Below are positions 50,816 to 61,665 of a DNA stretch of 64,000 nt, in pieces. The translations under genes were made by a program, and so were the position numbers. Each line of letters starts with the position of its first letter. Position 1 is the stretch's first letter. The notes beneath the pieces are model-generated. The model saw only the letters and a program-made list of their open reading frames with translations. It did not search any database and was not told the DNA's origin. This DNA is from Limnoperna fortunei. Taxonomy: Eukaryota; Mollusca; Bivalvia; Mytilida; Modiolidae. The DNA lies in contig OX104122.1 of assembly GCA_944474755.1 (NCBI GenBank), positions 11,914,641-11,978,640 of the forward strand. Direction: 5' to 3'.

Positions 50816-52093
50816 CAGGGGTTGAAAATTCCTAAAGCCAAACGCACGGGGCTTAAAACACTGAAACCTGGGACTTGCCAATTTTCTCTGAAAACAGCCC
50901 GTTGGGCTTAACCTTTCTTCAAAAATTCTGTTTCTATTTTCAATGTTTTTAAAGTGTATACAGTCAAAATTGTCCTATAACAAATACATTTTAAGATCCT
51001 AAAATAAATCGATATTGATTTTCTATTCATGACAGATCTTATTCTTCTCGGCACTTTAGCAACGTTTATCAATAACAATTCAAGTTTGTTTCCTGTACAA
51101 AATATCCCCCAATTAATTGTGGTTGCAAATTCAAGAAATGTCGTTGTTTAACTTTAACTTTACAGTTAAGATAACGGAAAAAAGGAAAGCGGATGACAAG
51201 CCAGAAGCATCGGCAGTCTAAACAGGGTCAAATAATGAAAGTAATCACCCACAAAATAAATTCTTCAAATCACGTGATATTCTGTCGCCATATTTATTAT
51301 AGGTATAGTAGGACCTCACAGTATCGATCTATTCATTGTATCGATCTATTTATTAATTCACTTATTTTCGTCAACCATAAACATCATAAATAAACAAACT
51401 TTCCTTCTTTGTTATATCCACTGATATTAGTAGTCTCTCTATCTCTCCAATTCTGATTGTTATTATATTTTATCATGTTTTTAAAAATTCAAATTTTTTC
51501 GGCCATGTTAAAATCAAGTAGATCTATACAACCGGGTATTATCGTACATTGCATGAAGAAAAAAGTGCTATATCTTTGTCATACATTAATATTTTTGCAT
51601 AAAAGTTGTTGCATAGCCTTTCTATTATGTTAAACATACAGTTTTGAACAAAAAACATTAACTTTAATGCGTTTTTCGGACATTTTCTTGTTGATTTCAG
51701 TTATTTCTCTTTTTGTCGGATGTTTTCCGTTATTCATGCTACCGAAATATGAAAGAGACAAATGGAAAAAGGACGTTCTTACCATCATGGATAGACACGT
51801 TTTCCTGGGTTGAGTTTGATGAAAATGTATTGCAAAAAAAAGGAAATGATGCCCTTGCTAGGGGGACACAAAATTTACGAATTGATCCCCTTCAGTTGCA
51901 CAAGAAATATGCTAGCTGAACTTTCTGCAAAACAATAATATGGTACACTTTATTTAAAACAAACATGACAAATCCACTTTCAAATCATCGCTCCAATAAT
52001 TTTTAGGGCTTGGTTAATCAATGTTGGGGCTTAGCGTTCCAAAGTTTAAAAAGCACAGGGCTTAGGCTTGCCCAAAAAATTTTTCAACCCCTG
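50816..52093. mobile_element. hAT-like element with 5-bp target duplication and coding remnant
   Basis: Ends CAGGGGTTGAAAATT and AATTTTTCAACCCCTG are inverted. TCTAA flanks both sides (50811-50815, 52094-52098). GGGCTTA/TTGCC motifs recur in inverted subterminal positions. Inside, 51713-51919 carries a short protein remnant (next entry). At 1278 bp it is much shorter than an autonomous hAT element. Confidence 0.78.
51700..51919 (+). pseudogene. Fragment resembling ZNF862/KIAA1586-type hAT-derived proteins
   Basis: After an acceptor-like TTGATTTCAG, the reading frame contains NGKRTFLPSWIDTFSWVEFD and then a stop after about 50 residues. The pattern R-x-F-x-PSW-x-x-x-F-x-W-x-x-(Y/F)-(D) is, from memory, the segment just before the TTF-like zinc finger of KIAA1586/ZNF862-like hAT transposase relatives. 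The zinc-finger cysteines expected next are missing. It is a broken remnant inside the element. Confidence 0.5.
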
Positions 52094-52098
52094 TCTAA

Positions 52099-53226
52099 GT
52101 GTTCAAAGTATGTCAGTGTCGTCTGCTGTCTAGAACAGTTACACAGTATTGAATTTTAAAAACACTTTTTCATATATTCCATAAATTTTGTGTTACGAAT
52201 TCTATTTTAATGATAGATATGGTTGGTTTAACAAAGTATTTAAAACTGTTGTGAAGATAAGGTCCTGATCTCATGTAGTTCACTTGGAATTTTGTTGTTG
52301 TGGCTTTCTTGGTAAATTATTTGTGTATATTTTTATACAAAATGAATATTTGTTTTAAATTTTGCAAATTTTGTAGACAAGTTTTGTAGTTTAATCTTTT
52401 AAATATGAAATGCATTTCTATAGTAACTGTTTACTGAGATAATTATGATGGTATGTATTTCTGTCCGGAATACTGTTACTGTTTCAGCAGGAGGCAGCAG
52501 AATTTTGTACATTTAAATCGTCAATTTATGTGTGTAGTGTATAAAGTCTCATTCAAAGCAATTATGTTACAATGCAGAGCATTATAATCTTGTTTTTGTT
52601 TAAGCTAAAATAACATATAAACAAACAATTTATTTATTTTTGTGAAATGCCTGCTGCTAGGGGAAGCAACTCTTACATAAATAAATGTAGCAGATACAGT
52701 TCACAAAAAAATTATTAAAAAACATCATTATGTGAAAATTATTTCATAATTATAAAACCTTAAAAAATGTTTTATAAATTTAATTTTCATACAAGAATAA
52801 TATTGTAAACAGAATTTGTTCATTGAATAAAAAAAAAAAAACCTAAAAAAATGTTTGAATGACTGTATTATCAACTTGCACATACACATGATTTTCCAAA
52901 TGGGCTACAAACTATGTTGCAGCAAACTTTTTTCTAGTCAAAGTATACTTTTTAGTGAAAGAGAAGTGTTACGTGCCCCTCATCCAAATCAGCCAGTGTT
53001 TAGAGATTATGAGCTGTACATAGATTCCTTGTCTATATTTATGTCATATTTAGTATTGAAAAATGATAAATTTAAAATATTCATAATTTATTGAGTGAAT
53101 ATTTATTATTATTTATTTATTTAACATGAGCACAGGACATAATCCATTTCAGTGCAATTTAAGTGTATAAAATCCCTCATGTAAAATGTTCATGCCTCAC
53201 AAAATCCATTTGGTAAAATGTCTATG
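52099..53226. other. Downstream AT-rich sequence
   Basis: Unique AT-rich DNA. The ORF at 52855-53094 has no recognisable similarity and AT-biased composition, so I see no supported gene. Confidence 0.5.
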
Positions 53227-53231
53227 GTGGA

Positions 53232-54070
53232 CACATACATGTGATATCTCACGGCGTGAGACAAAAACTCACGCAATTCTGAACGTCCACACGCTCTCAC
53301 GGCGTGAGACAACGATCTCACGCAAAACAAATATTGTAAAGTAAAAGAAAATTGATATTATTTCTGCACGAAGCATCTTGCTATTTCGTAAGCCGCCATC
53401 TTTGTTTACAATATATTTTTTCATTGAGCGGTAGATAAATCCAGAGATTATCGAAATTACACTATTGATTATTTTGGGTGTTACTAAATTAAGGAATATG
53501 GTCAAAATTAATTAAAAATAAAGTGATGTTTTTAGCGGTAAATACAAGTAAATTAGTTAATAAAGAATTAGTTCAAAGACAAAAATAATATTTTTTAAAT
53601 TAATGAATTAAGAATTAGTTCAAAGAAAAAAAAAAATTTTTTAAGTTTATTTTTTACAACAATTTCTACTTTTAACTCATGATAGATTTATATGGTCAGC
53701 TAAATGGGAACATTAATGTACATAATGCTGGCTATAATTTTTATATAACAAATATTACAAATTTCTAGATTTACAACTTTCAAAGAGCTAAACTTGCAGA
53801 AATACTTTTATTCATTTTATGCGTGTCAGGTACAGTCCAAGAGAGGACAAACATATCCAATACAAGCTCAACCAAGCACAACAAAGAAGAATCATAAACA
53901 TGGTTAAACAATAAGATGAAACAACAAAACAACAAACAAAATCAAGAATGAAAACGCTAATAATAACGCAAAATCAGGGTTGACTAAAAATCTCACACAA
54001 AATCATCAAATCTCACACAAAATTTAGTCCAGTCTCACACATTGGGCTGAGAGAAATATCACATGTATGG
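53232..54070. mobile_element. MITE-like element with CGTGAGA motifs and 5-bp flanking repeat
   Basis: Left end CACATACATGTGATATCTCA CGG and right end GAGAAATATCACATGTATGG are inverted apart from a one-base indel. GTGGA flanks both (53227-53231, 54071-54075). TCTCACGGCGTGAGAC occurs twice near the left end and TCTCACACAAAAT twice near the right. 839 bp. A minus-strand AAGATGGCGGC at about 53391-53401 is noted separately. Confidence 0.7.
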
Positions 54071-54689
54071 GTGGACATAATATCTGTTGGATTCTGTCTT
54101 GTATAGTCTTTGTAATGCTAATTCTGTACATACCTTGAAATCTCATTCATATAAAGGTCAAATTTAAATAGCAACCTAATAATAAAGAAATAGAACAATG
54201 AATTTAAGGCAGTTATGTTTAGGTATTATTGTTGTTGTTGTTGGTTAGGAAGCTTAAAGGATGACCTTCAATTAATTGTTTGGTTGATTACATGGATGCC
54301 CATTTTTTGAGTAAAACATTTGGAACATTTTGTCTACCATTAAAACGAGTATTAGTATAAAATTAGCATGGTAGTTAATTAGTTATAATTTAGTTAAATA
54401 AGTACACTATGAGGAATTTTGTCCACCATGAAAATTTTACTTGGGGGATTTTGACTTAATCGCACTATATGGGAGTATGTTCAGGAGGGATTTTGTTCAT
54501 CCTTTTAATATTTATGTTAACCAGAAGTATAGATGTATTTTTATAACAATTATTAAGTACTATTTCTATCACTGATAATTAAGGACTTCAATATGGTATG
54601 ACCTTTTTTATATGGCCTTCAAAAACATTTAGCTATTGGGCAGTACTTGTTTTCAGGTCCACCAACTGTACATATGACTTACTATAGGA

Positions 54690-54837
54690 TTAAACACTGG
54701 ATTTTAGGAAATTATCAATGTGTAAACTCTGGCGACTCACTCACAAACTAAATAAAGTCAGAAGGACTTTTATGTTAAGTTTGTGAGGGAGTCGCCGGAG
54801 TTTACACATTGATAATTTCCTAAAACCCAGTGTTTAA
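54690..54837. mobile_element. 148-bp palindromic MITE-like element
   Basis: TTAAACACTGGATTTTAGGA ... CGACTCACTCACAAACT is mirrored by AGTTTGTGAGGGAGTCGCCG ... CCTAAAACCCAGTGTTTAA. Arms of about 61 bp with two mismatches visible surround a 26-bp loop. A foldback element is the likeliest origin. Confidence 0.75.
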
Positions 54838-57491
54838 GCCTTATAATTCTGTGAAATAATCGATTTTTAAAACAGAAAAAACAGTTACAGAAACCCATTT
54901 AGACCTCAAAACGTACCTATGCCGGAAAGCGTAGGGATATGCAAAACATAGTACCAAAGGAATCACGGTTCTGTAGATATTGATAGGAAAAAAAATGAAA
55001 CAATCAATTGTATTTATATTATATTTTTAAAAAAAATCTCAATCAATTTAATTGGAAATCATTGGGGCAGAGAAAACATTATCCCCTCTCCTTGACGATA
55101 CACTAGGAGGACGCAATCTTGTTTACATTGGATACTGAAAGTAGTCCGCTCAGAGGAAATATCGATATATAAATTATCTGAGAAGACGCCATTTAAGTGT
55201 TTTTATCCAATCAAAGCACTTAATATAATTAAATTACAGCATGAATAGAATTATAGTGCAATAACTGTCATACTTAGTGCTTGTTTTACATAAAATTGCT
55301 TATTTATCAGTATTCTTTAGTTGTTTTCTTTACTTAACTAGTCATTTAACTACATTTCTTTACTGTATATAAGAACAGACTCATAGATGGTGCTCTCTGT
55401 TAAATACAGAAAGTCTGTCCTCAATTAAATGTTCACTAATGTTTTGAAATAAAAACTGCTTATAATTTACTGACCATGGCTTCTCTAATAAATTTTGTGT
55501 GAGATAGGAACAGAATAACAGATTTTTATGATACAGGCCCAATAATTAATACATTATATGATTCAGTCATCATTTTAATGGTATAATTGTGTAATATTTG
55601 GAAAATGAAATGAACAATAAGAATGTTTTGTTATATTGCAATAAATACTGTATTGTATGTGAAATAAAATTATTTAAATTTAACTTTTTATGTAAAACAT
55701 TTTATGATTGGTTGAAAATTTGTTGGTATACTATTGTAGTCACATTTAAAACAAGGAATGTAAAAGTTATTCATTCCCATTTAAATTATTTTCTAAATAG
55801 AAGATGTATCCCAGGTTACATTCAATTCATGTATAATATGTTCTGTATTACAGATATTTTGAAGTGAAATAATTCTGATATACCTTTTTACCCATTTAAC
55901 ATTTTCATTGGATTAAAATTTGTCACATGTCATATGATATATCACTATGAGATTTTGGGCTATCAGCCTCCCTTACAAAACTTTCATGTCTTATTTATTG
56001 CACTGTTAGAAATTATCCTATCAAATGTCTTCAAATTGTGGTTTCTTTATAATTTTTTTATATAATACATGTAATATATAAGTAATATTTTGTAATGTCT
56101 CGTTTTATTAACAAAAGATTTCTGATTACCAGTAATGTGTAGCCACTTTTTTCTGTCTATCATTTTTTAAGGAGACAAATTTATTACATTCACAGTGATC
56201 AAATACACTGAAATGACTTCTGGTTATTCACACAAGACATAAATTAAATTCTTTCTTTCATTGGAAGTGATGTTGCAATGTTTTTCCTTAACAATGTATC
56301 AAGCAAACTTTGACATGCAAGAACATTCAAAAGTTAAATATTCATTATTGTAATAGACAGGATAATCTGTTTTGACTTGAAAATATGAGCACTGCCAAAA
56401 TGTGTTCAGATTTAACTTGTGTGTGGAACCAGTGATCATATTTTTTTTAATTCACTCAATTGATTGTCCTTTAAATCTGTGTAGGGTACCAGGACCAGTA
56501 TTGACCATGTGATCATTGCCGGTGTCTCGTATTTCCATTGATTTTAATGGAGAAGACCTCAGTAATGTTCGGCAAACATTGGATATACTTAAAAAAACTA
56601 TTAACTTTTTGATTTTAAACTACATTTGTAGTTAAGATTGATTCAAATTAAAACAATATATTTTGTATCATTAGCAATCAATGGATTTAATACGGCTGTA
56701 TTTCTTGGTTAAAAAATATTATAAAATGTTAACTTCAAATATGAGTCGGATAACTCAATAGTTTTATTATTTGCTCCTATAAGAGCAACCAGAAATTATA
56801 TTTCATTCAGTATTGTCATCTGTTTGTCCCCAAAAATCACAATGAACCAGTAATATATTTCCTATGTTGAAAATATCATAAGGCATTCCCTGAAGTGCTG
56901 TAAGGCATTCCCTGAAGTGCTGTAAGTTATTCCCTGATGTGCTGTAATTGTTTCATGCATATTTATTATAAAAGGTAATAAGTTATATTTTTATTGTTAT
57001 GCTGTATGTTTATACTCTTTTTAAATGAACAAAAAATTTATGTATATTGTGTATATATTATATATCTGTGATTTGATGTTGTTTAAGAGTAAATATTTTA
57101 CTAAAAATAATTAGTTATTTTTTAAATATTTGTTAAATCTTATAAATTTTATCAAATTAGTTTTGTAGGATTTGTTACAGAGTTTATTTATGTAATGAAT
57201 TTAGTAAGCTTTCTTTAGATCTGTTTGAATCATCTAGCAGTGTCTGCTATGAAATAGTGTTCTTGCCTGTGTTGATGGAGATTCAAACTTTCATTGACAG
57301 ACAATAGGTGAAAAAGGGGGATTGTAAAAGGGCCTGATCAATATTTTGCCAAACAATTGGCATAAATTTCACTTAGGTTCCCCTATGTGTGAAGTCAAAC
57401 AACTTTCAGACTCTTTCGTTTGAAAATAATTTTGGTTGGGGTCATGTATGGTGTCAGTGTATATAAAATACATAGTTTTAAGTCTATTTAT

Positions 57492-57866
57492 ATTTATCCT
57501 GCAACATTTGCTTTACAATTAAGGTAGCAGAATAAATTTTTGCATTTTTTGGCAGTGCCGAATAAAATCTCCTGGTACTCTTGACATCACTTCTTATGAT
57601 ATTTAGTATCCTGTTCTGGTTTAAGGCGTTTGTGACGTCAGTTTTACCTGAATACGGTCCAAAAATGTCAACTCAGAAATCGACTAGAAGGGAACGTTTT
57701 TCAGTAGATTAAAAAGTATTTTACAGTTGCAGGATAAAAACAATATTCGTACATTGTCAGGAAATATAAAGTTTATTTGTACTCGCCGCAGAGCATCACA
57801 TTTCTACCTGTTTCTAAGGCTCGTGCAAATAAATTATATTTTTTCTGACAATGTGCGAATATTGTA
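57492..57866. repeat. Pair of inverted repeats
   Basis: TTTATCCTGCAAC (57493-57505) is mirrored by GTTGCAGGATAAA (57727-57739). CAATATTCGTACATTGTCAG (57741-57760) is mirrored by CTGACAATGTGCGAATATTG (57846-57865). Probably one or two old MITEs. Confidence 0.55.
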
Positions 57867-58154
57867 TATATATTCATTCTGGTAGAATGATGCCTATTTT
57901 AATGATAATATATTTGTGATATTATCTGGTGACAGCCAGATGTTTGTTATGATAAGAATAGTAATTTTCCATTACATGTTTTTAACACCTCATAATATAA
58001 CAAATAAAATGTCATCAAAGATACCAAGGTTAATAAAATTTACTACTAACAAGTTATTTATGCCTAATTGTTGGTTTAATCACAACATTGATAATCAATG
58101 ATTTTTGGTCAATTGCACAAAGTGTAAACCCCTAGTTGTAGTATTTTTGAGTGT

Positions 58155-58393
58155 GTTTGTTTGTTTGAATGGTGTTTAATGCCGCCTGCAGTAATTTTTC
58201 AGCTATATCATGGCATCCAGTTTTTATTGGGGGAGGAAGCAAGTAAACCCCAAGACCTGGCAATCCTTGTCAATTAAGATTGGAGTCTAGCACACCCTGC
58301 CATTGTGAGAGTCGAACCCACAACCTTGGTGTTGACAGACCACATGATCCACAGTAGATGACCTACCTTAACTACTCAGCCATCGAGGCCCCT
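58155..58393 (-). mobile_element. tRNA-derived SINE
   Basis: Minus-strand copy: reverse complement starts GGGGCCTCGATGGCTGAGTA GTTAAGG, has GTTGTGGGTTCGACTCTCA and ends GCTGAAAAATTACTGCAGGC GGCATTAAACACCATTCAAA CAAAC. A GGTAT/CTCCGG segment is deleted in the centre. Confidence 0.85.
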
Positions 58394-58800
58394 TTTGGAG
58401 AGTGAGCAGGCTGGCTGGGAAGAAAGGGTTCCTAATTTTTGTAATCAACTCCTCCTACAGCTATAAACCCAGATCTCTGAAACTTCACAGATAGGTTGCA
58501 CACAATGAATTGTTCAAGGAATTTTTTCACATTTTTCTTTTTTTCAGCAAATTTTACAAGACAGTACCCATTTTGTGCTCCTGCCTTTATGGAATTGTAT
58601 GGAGAATGTGTTCATTTTGCAGCAACTATTACCCCAAGACATACCTATTTTGCAATATCATTTTCTCATACAGCTTTCGACACAGGCTGTTGGCCGTAAC
58701 TTCCTTTCAAACTCATAAACTGCAACATGCTTTTTAAGCAGGTCATTTCAGACTTTGTGATTTTGAACGTCATGTCAACTTAGCATTATTTAATCTTGTC
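58394..58800 (+). repeat. Second copy of the unclassified repeat of 11104-11575
   Basis: Shares ATCAACTCCTCCTACAG, AACCCAGATCTCTGAAACTT CA, GAATTGTTC and CATTTCAGACTTT in the same order as intron 2. It directly abuts the SINE to its left. Confidence 0.6.
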
Positions 58801-59406
58801 TCTCAGACACATTATGCATGGTTGAGCCATTAAAATTAACAACAATATATATAAATATTTGATTTTTTCAATTTAATTTTGTCAGACACAATTTTTCATA
58901 TTGAAATTGATTAACAGTGTCAGAATGGGAATGTTATGTGTATACCTTATTTTAAATAAATTGTTTTATTAATCTATTTGTTAACTTGGTAGAAAATAAA
59001 ATAAATTAAAACAATTTTTTTGTGTTTTTAGTTTTTGGCCTTAAAAATTGTTTCCCTGGTGTTTTGTTTCATGGTTGAAGACACAGTAGTTATTTTACTG
59101 ATGTTGTTTTTGGTCTTGTCATTCAAGTCTTTGAAATTGGTACTTTATGTGGTGGCTGTGGTTTATTTCTGATTGGCATTACATTTCCAGAAATGTGACA
59201 ATTCATGTAAAATTCACCTTAAATTACCTTGTGTAAACTTGCCATCATAGCTAGCCTACAGGTATGTAGTTCCACAGTAAATGGGGGATGACTTGTGGCA
59301 GAGGTTATAACCAGTTATGTTCTCTGTGTCGGAGTGTGTTTAAAGACATTTTCTCAAATTGTCCTTTATTAAACTTAGTTGTGGTGTTAAACATTAACAG
59401 AAAAAA

Positions 59407-60555
59407 AGACATCCAACATTCATCCGATGGCTTCAATCTGCTGCAGCAGACATCCAACATTCATCCGATGGCTTCAATCAGCTGCAGCAGACATCCAACA
59501 TTCATCCGATGGCTTCAATCAGCTGCAGCAGACATCCAACATTCATCCGATGGCTTCAATCAGCTGCAGCAGACATCCAACATTCATCCGATGGCTTCAA
59601 TCAGCTGCAGCAGACATCCAACATTCATCCGATGGCTTCAATCAGCTGCAGCAGACATCCAACATTCATCCGATGGCTTCAATCAGCTGCAGCAGACATC
59701 CAACATTCATCCGATGGCTTCAATCAGCTGCAGCAGACATCCAACATTCATCCGATGGCTTCAATCAGCTGCAGCAGACATCCAACATTCATCAGATGGC
59801 TTCAATCAGCTGCAGCAGACATCCAACATTCATCCGATGGCTTCAATCTGCTGCAGCAGACATCCAACATTCATCCGATGGCTTCAATCAGCTGCAGCAG
59901 ACATCCAACATTCATCCGATGGCTTCAATCTGCTGCAGCAGACATCCAACATTCATCAGATGGCTTCAATCAGCTGCAGCAGACATCCAACATTCATCCG
60001 ATGGCTTCAATCTGCTGCAGCAGACATCCAACATTCATCAGATGGCTTCAATCAGCTGCAGCAGACATCCAACATTCATCAGATGGCTTCAATCTGCTGC
60101 AGCAGACATCCAACATTCATCCGATGGCTTTTATCTGCTGCAGCAGACATCCAACATTCATCCGATGGCTTCAATCAGCTGCAGCAGACATCCAACATTC
60201 ATCCGATGGCTTCAATCTGCTGCAGCAGACATCCAACATTCATCCGATGGCTTCAATCGGCTGCAGCAGACATCCAATATTCATCCAATGGCTTCAATCT
60301 GCTGCAGCAGACATCCAACATTCATCCGATGGCTTCAATCTGCTGCAGCAGACATCCAACATTCATCCGATGGCTTCAATCTGCTGCAGCAGACATCCAA
60401 CATTCATCCGATGGCTTCAATCTGCTGCAGCAGACATCCAACATTCATCCGATGGCTTCAATCAGCTGCAGCAGACATCTAACATTCATCCAATAGCTTC
60501 AATCTGCTGCAGCAGACATCCAACATTCATCCGATGGCTTCAATCTGCTGCAGCA
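59407..60555 (+). repeat. 41-bp minisatellite (array L)
   Basis: About 28 highly uniform copies of GACATCCAACATTCATCCGA + TGGCTTCAATCAGCTGCAGCA. Since 41 is not a multiple of three and the unit has no forward stop in any frame, all three forward frames stay open for about 350-400 codons and encode the same three peptides in rotation. That is arithmetic, not evidence of coding. Confidence 0.96.
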
Positions 60556-61299
60556 GTCTCTATGCACTTAAACACCATATTTGTGGGGGACCATAAAAGA
60601 ACATTATTGGTAAATTCAATTTAATTTGGTTGAACACTTCAGGAGAAATGTTTAAAACATTTACCAACAGGTTCCAATTCTAATCCAAGTACTGTGGTGG
60701 AAGCTATTTTAGATTTCTGATATAAACAAAACAAATACGTACTACTTTCACTTTCTGAGTAGGTTTATGTAGTGACTTCGGTGTCTGTTATGTTCTGCAA
60801 TTGTCTTTTGTTTGAAGAAAACAATATACATTATGTATGTCTCCATTGTTTGGGAGGATCAATTCTGCTTTATCCAGTCATTTTGTGTGCCTGTTCCAAT
60901 CCAGGATATTTATACCCTTGTACCGAGTTTTATTTCAATAAGTCAATTAATTTCATCAAAGAAAAACTGAACTGTAAGTTTGAAGATGAACATTATTCAG
61001 GCAAAGATGAAAACAGCTTAAAGCGCAGAGTTTAAAACTAATAAAATGTATTACTGCACTGCAAGTAGAATGAATGATAACAATCAACTGATTCTTTCAA
61101 CATATTTTATTAGCTATAAAACTGTTATTCCATACAGAAGAAATTTGTGGTAAATTTGTTATGTTTGGTACAAACACGTCAACAGAGGTAGACTACTGCA
61201 ACAGATAACACGAAGTTTTAACAATATTACAAACGAAACCAAATAATTAATGGTTAAACTGAAAACCCAAATTATCTGATAATTTACTTCAAAGGTTGA
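60556..61299. other. AT-rich sequence between two arrays
   Basis: An 87-codon ORF (60772-61035, including HYVCLHCLGGSILLYPVILC) lacks a normal ATG start and has no family I recognise. An internal exon of an unknown gene cannot be excluded, but no clear splice sites frame it. Confidence 0.35.
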
Positions 61300-61665
61300 C
61301 TGTATCATGTCCCGAAGAGATGACTGTACCATTACCCAGAGAAAGGAATGTACGATTATACCAAAAAGGTGACGCTAACATTATCCCAATGTGGACTGTA
61401 CCATTAACGCAAGGGGTACAGTCATTATCCCCAAAGGTGATTACCATTAACTAATAAGGTGACTGTACCACTATCCCAAGACTGGGCTGTACCACTATCC
61501 CAAGACAGGGTTGTACCACTAACACAAGACTGGGCTGTACCATTATCCCAAGACAGGGTTGTACCAATAACACAAGACTGGGCTGTACCATTATCCCAAG
61601 ACAGGGTTGTACCACTAACACAAGACTGGGCTGTACCATTATCCCAAGAAAGACAGTACCATTTT
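61300..61665. repeat. 24/48-bp minisatellite (array M)
   Basis: Units of about 24 bp (GACTGTACCATTATCCCAAG AGGG) decay on the left and become a regular 48-bp dimer (GACTGGGCTGTACCATTATC + CCAAGACAGGGTTGTACCACTAACACAA) from about 61480. Both strands are open, as a by-product. Confidence 0.9.

Larger units (their letters stand above)
54076..58154. other. Long AT-rich non-coding stretch
   Basis: It holds a near-perfect palindrome (54690-54837), an inverted-repeat structure (57492-57866) and a short triplication of GTAAGGCATTCCCTGAAGTGCT-like 21-bp units (56878-56945). Otherwise it is unique AT-rich DNA with only short, low-complexity ORFs (55598-55867, 57916-58101) that I do not consider genes. 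Confidence 0.5.

Noticed and set aside
55598..55867. 89-codon ORF as a gene
   Set aside because: Composition is AT-driven (Asn, Lys, Phe, Tyr-rich) with no recognisable motif.
59288..60624. 402-, 351- and 371-codon ORFs in three frames
   Set aside because: The same peptide set rotates through the frames of a 41-bp repeat; there is no independent coding signal.
60772..61035. 87-codon ORF as a gene
   Set aside because: There is no normal ATG start, no recognised family and no clear splice sites; kept only as a note.
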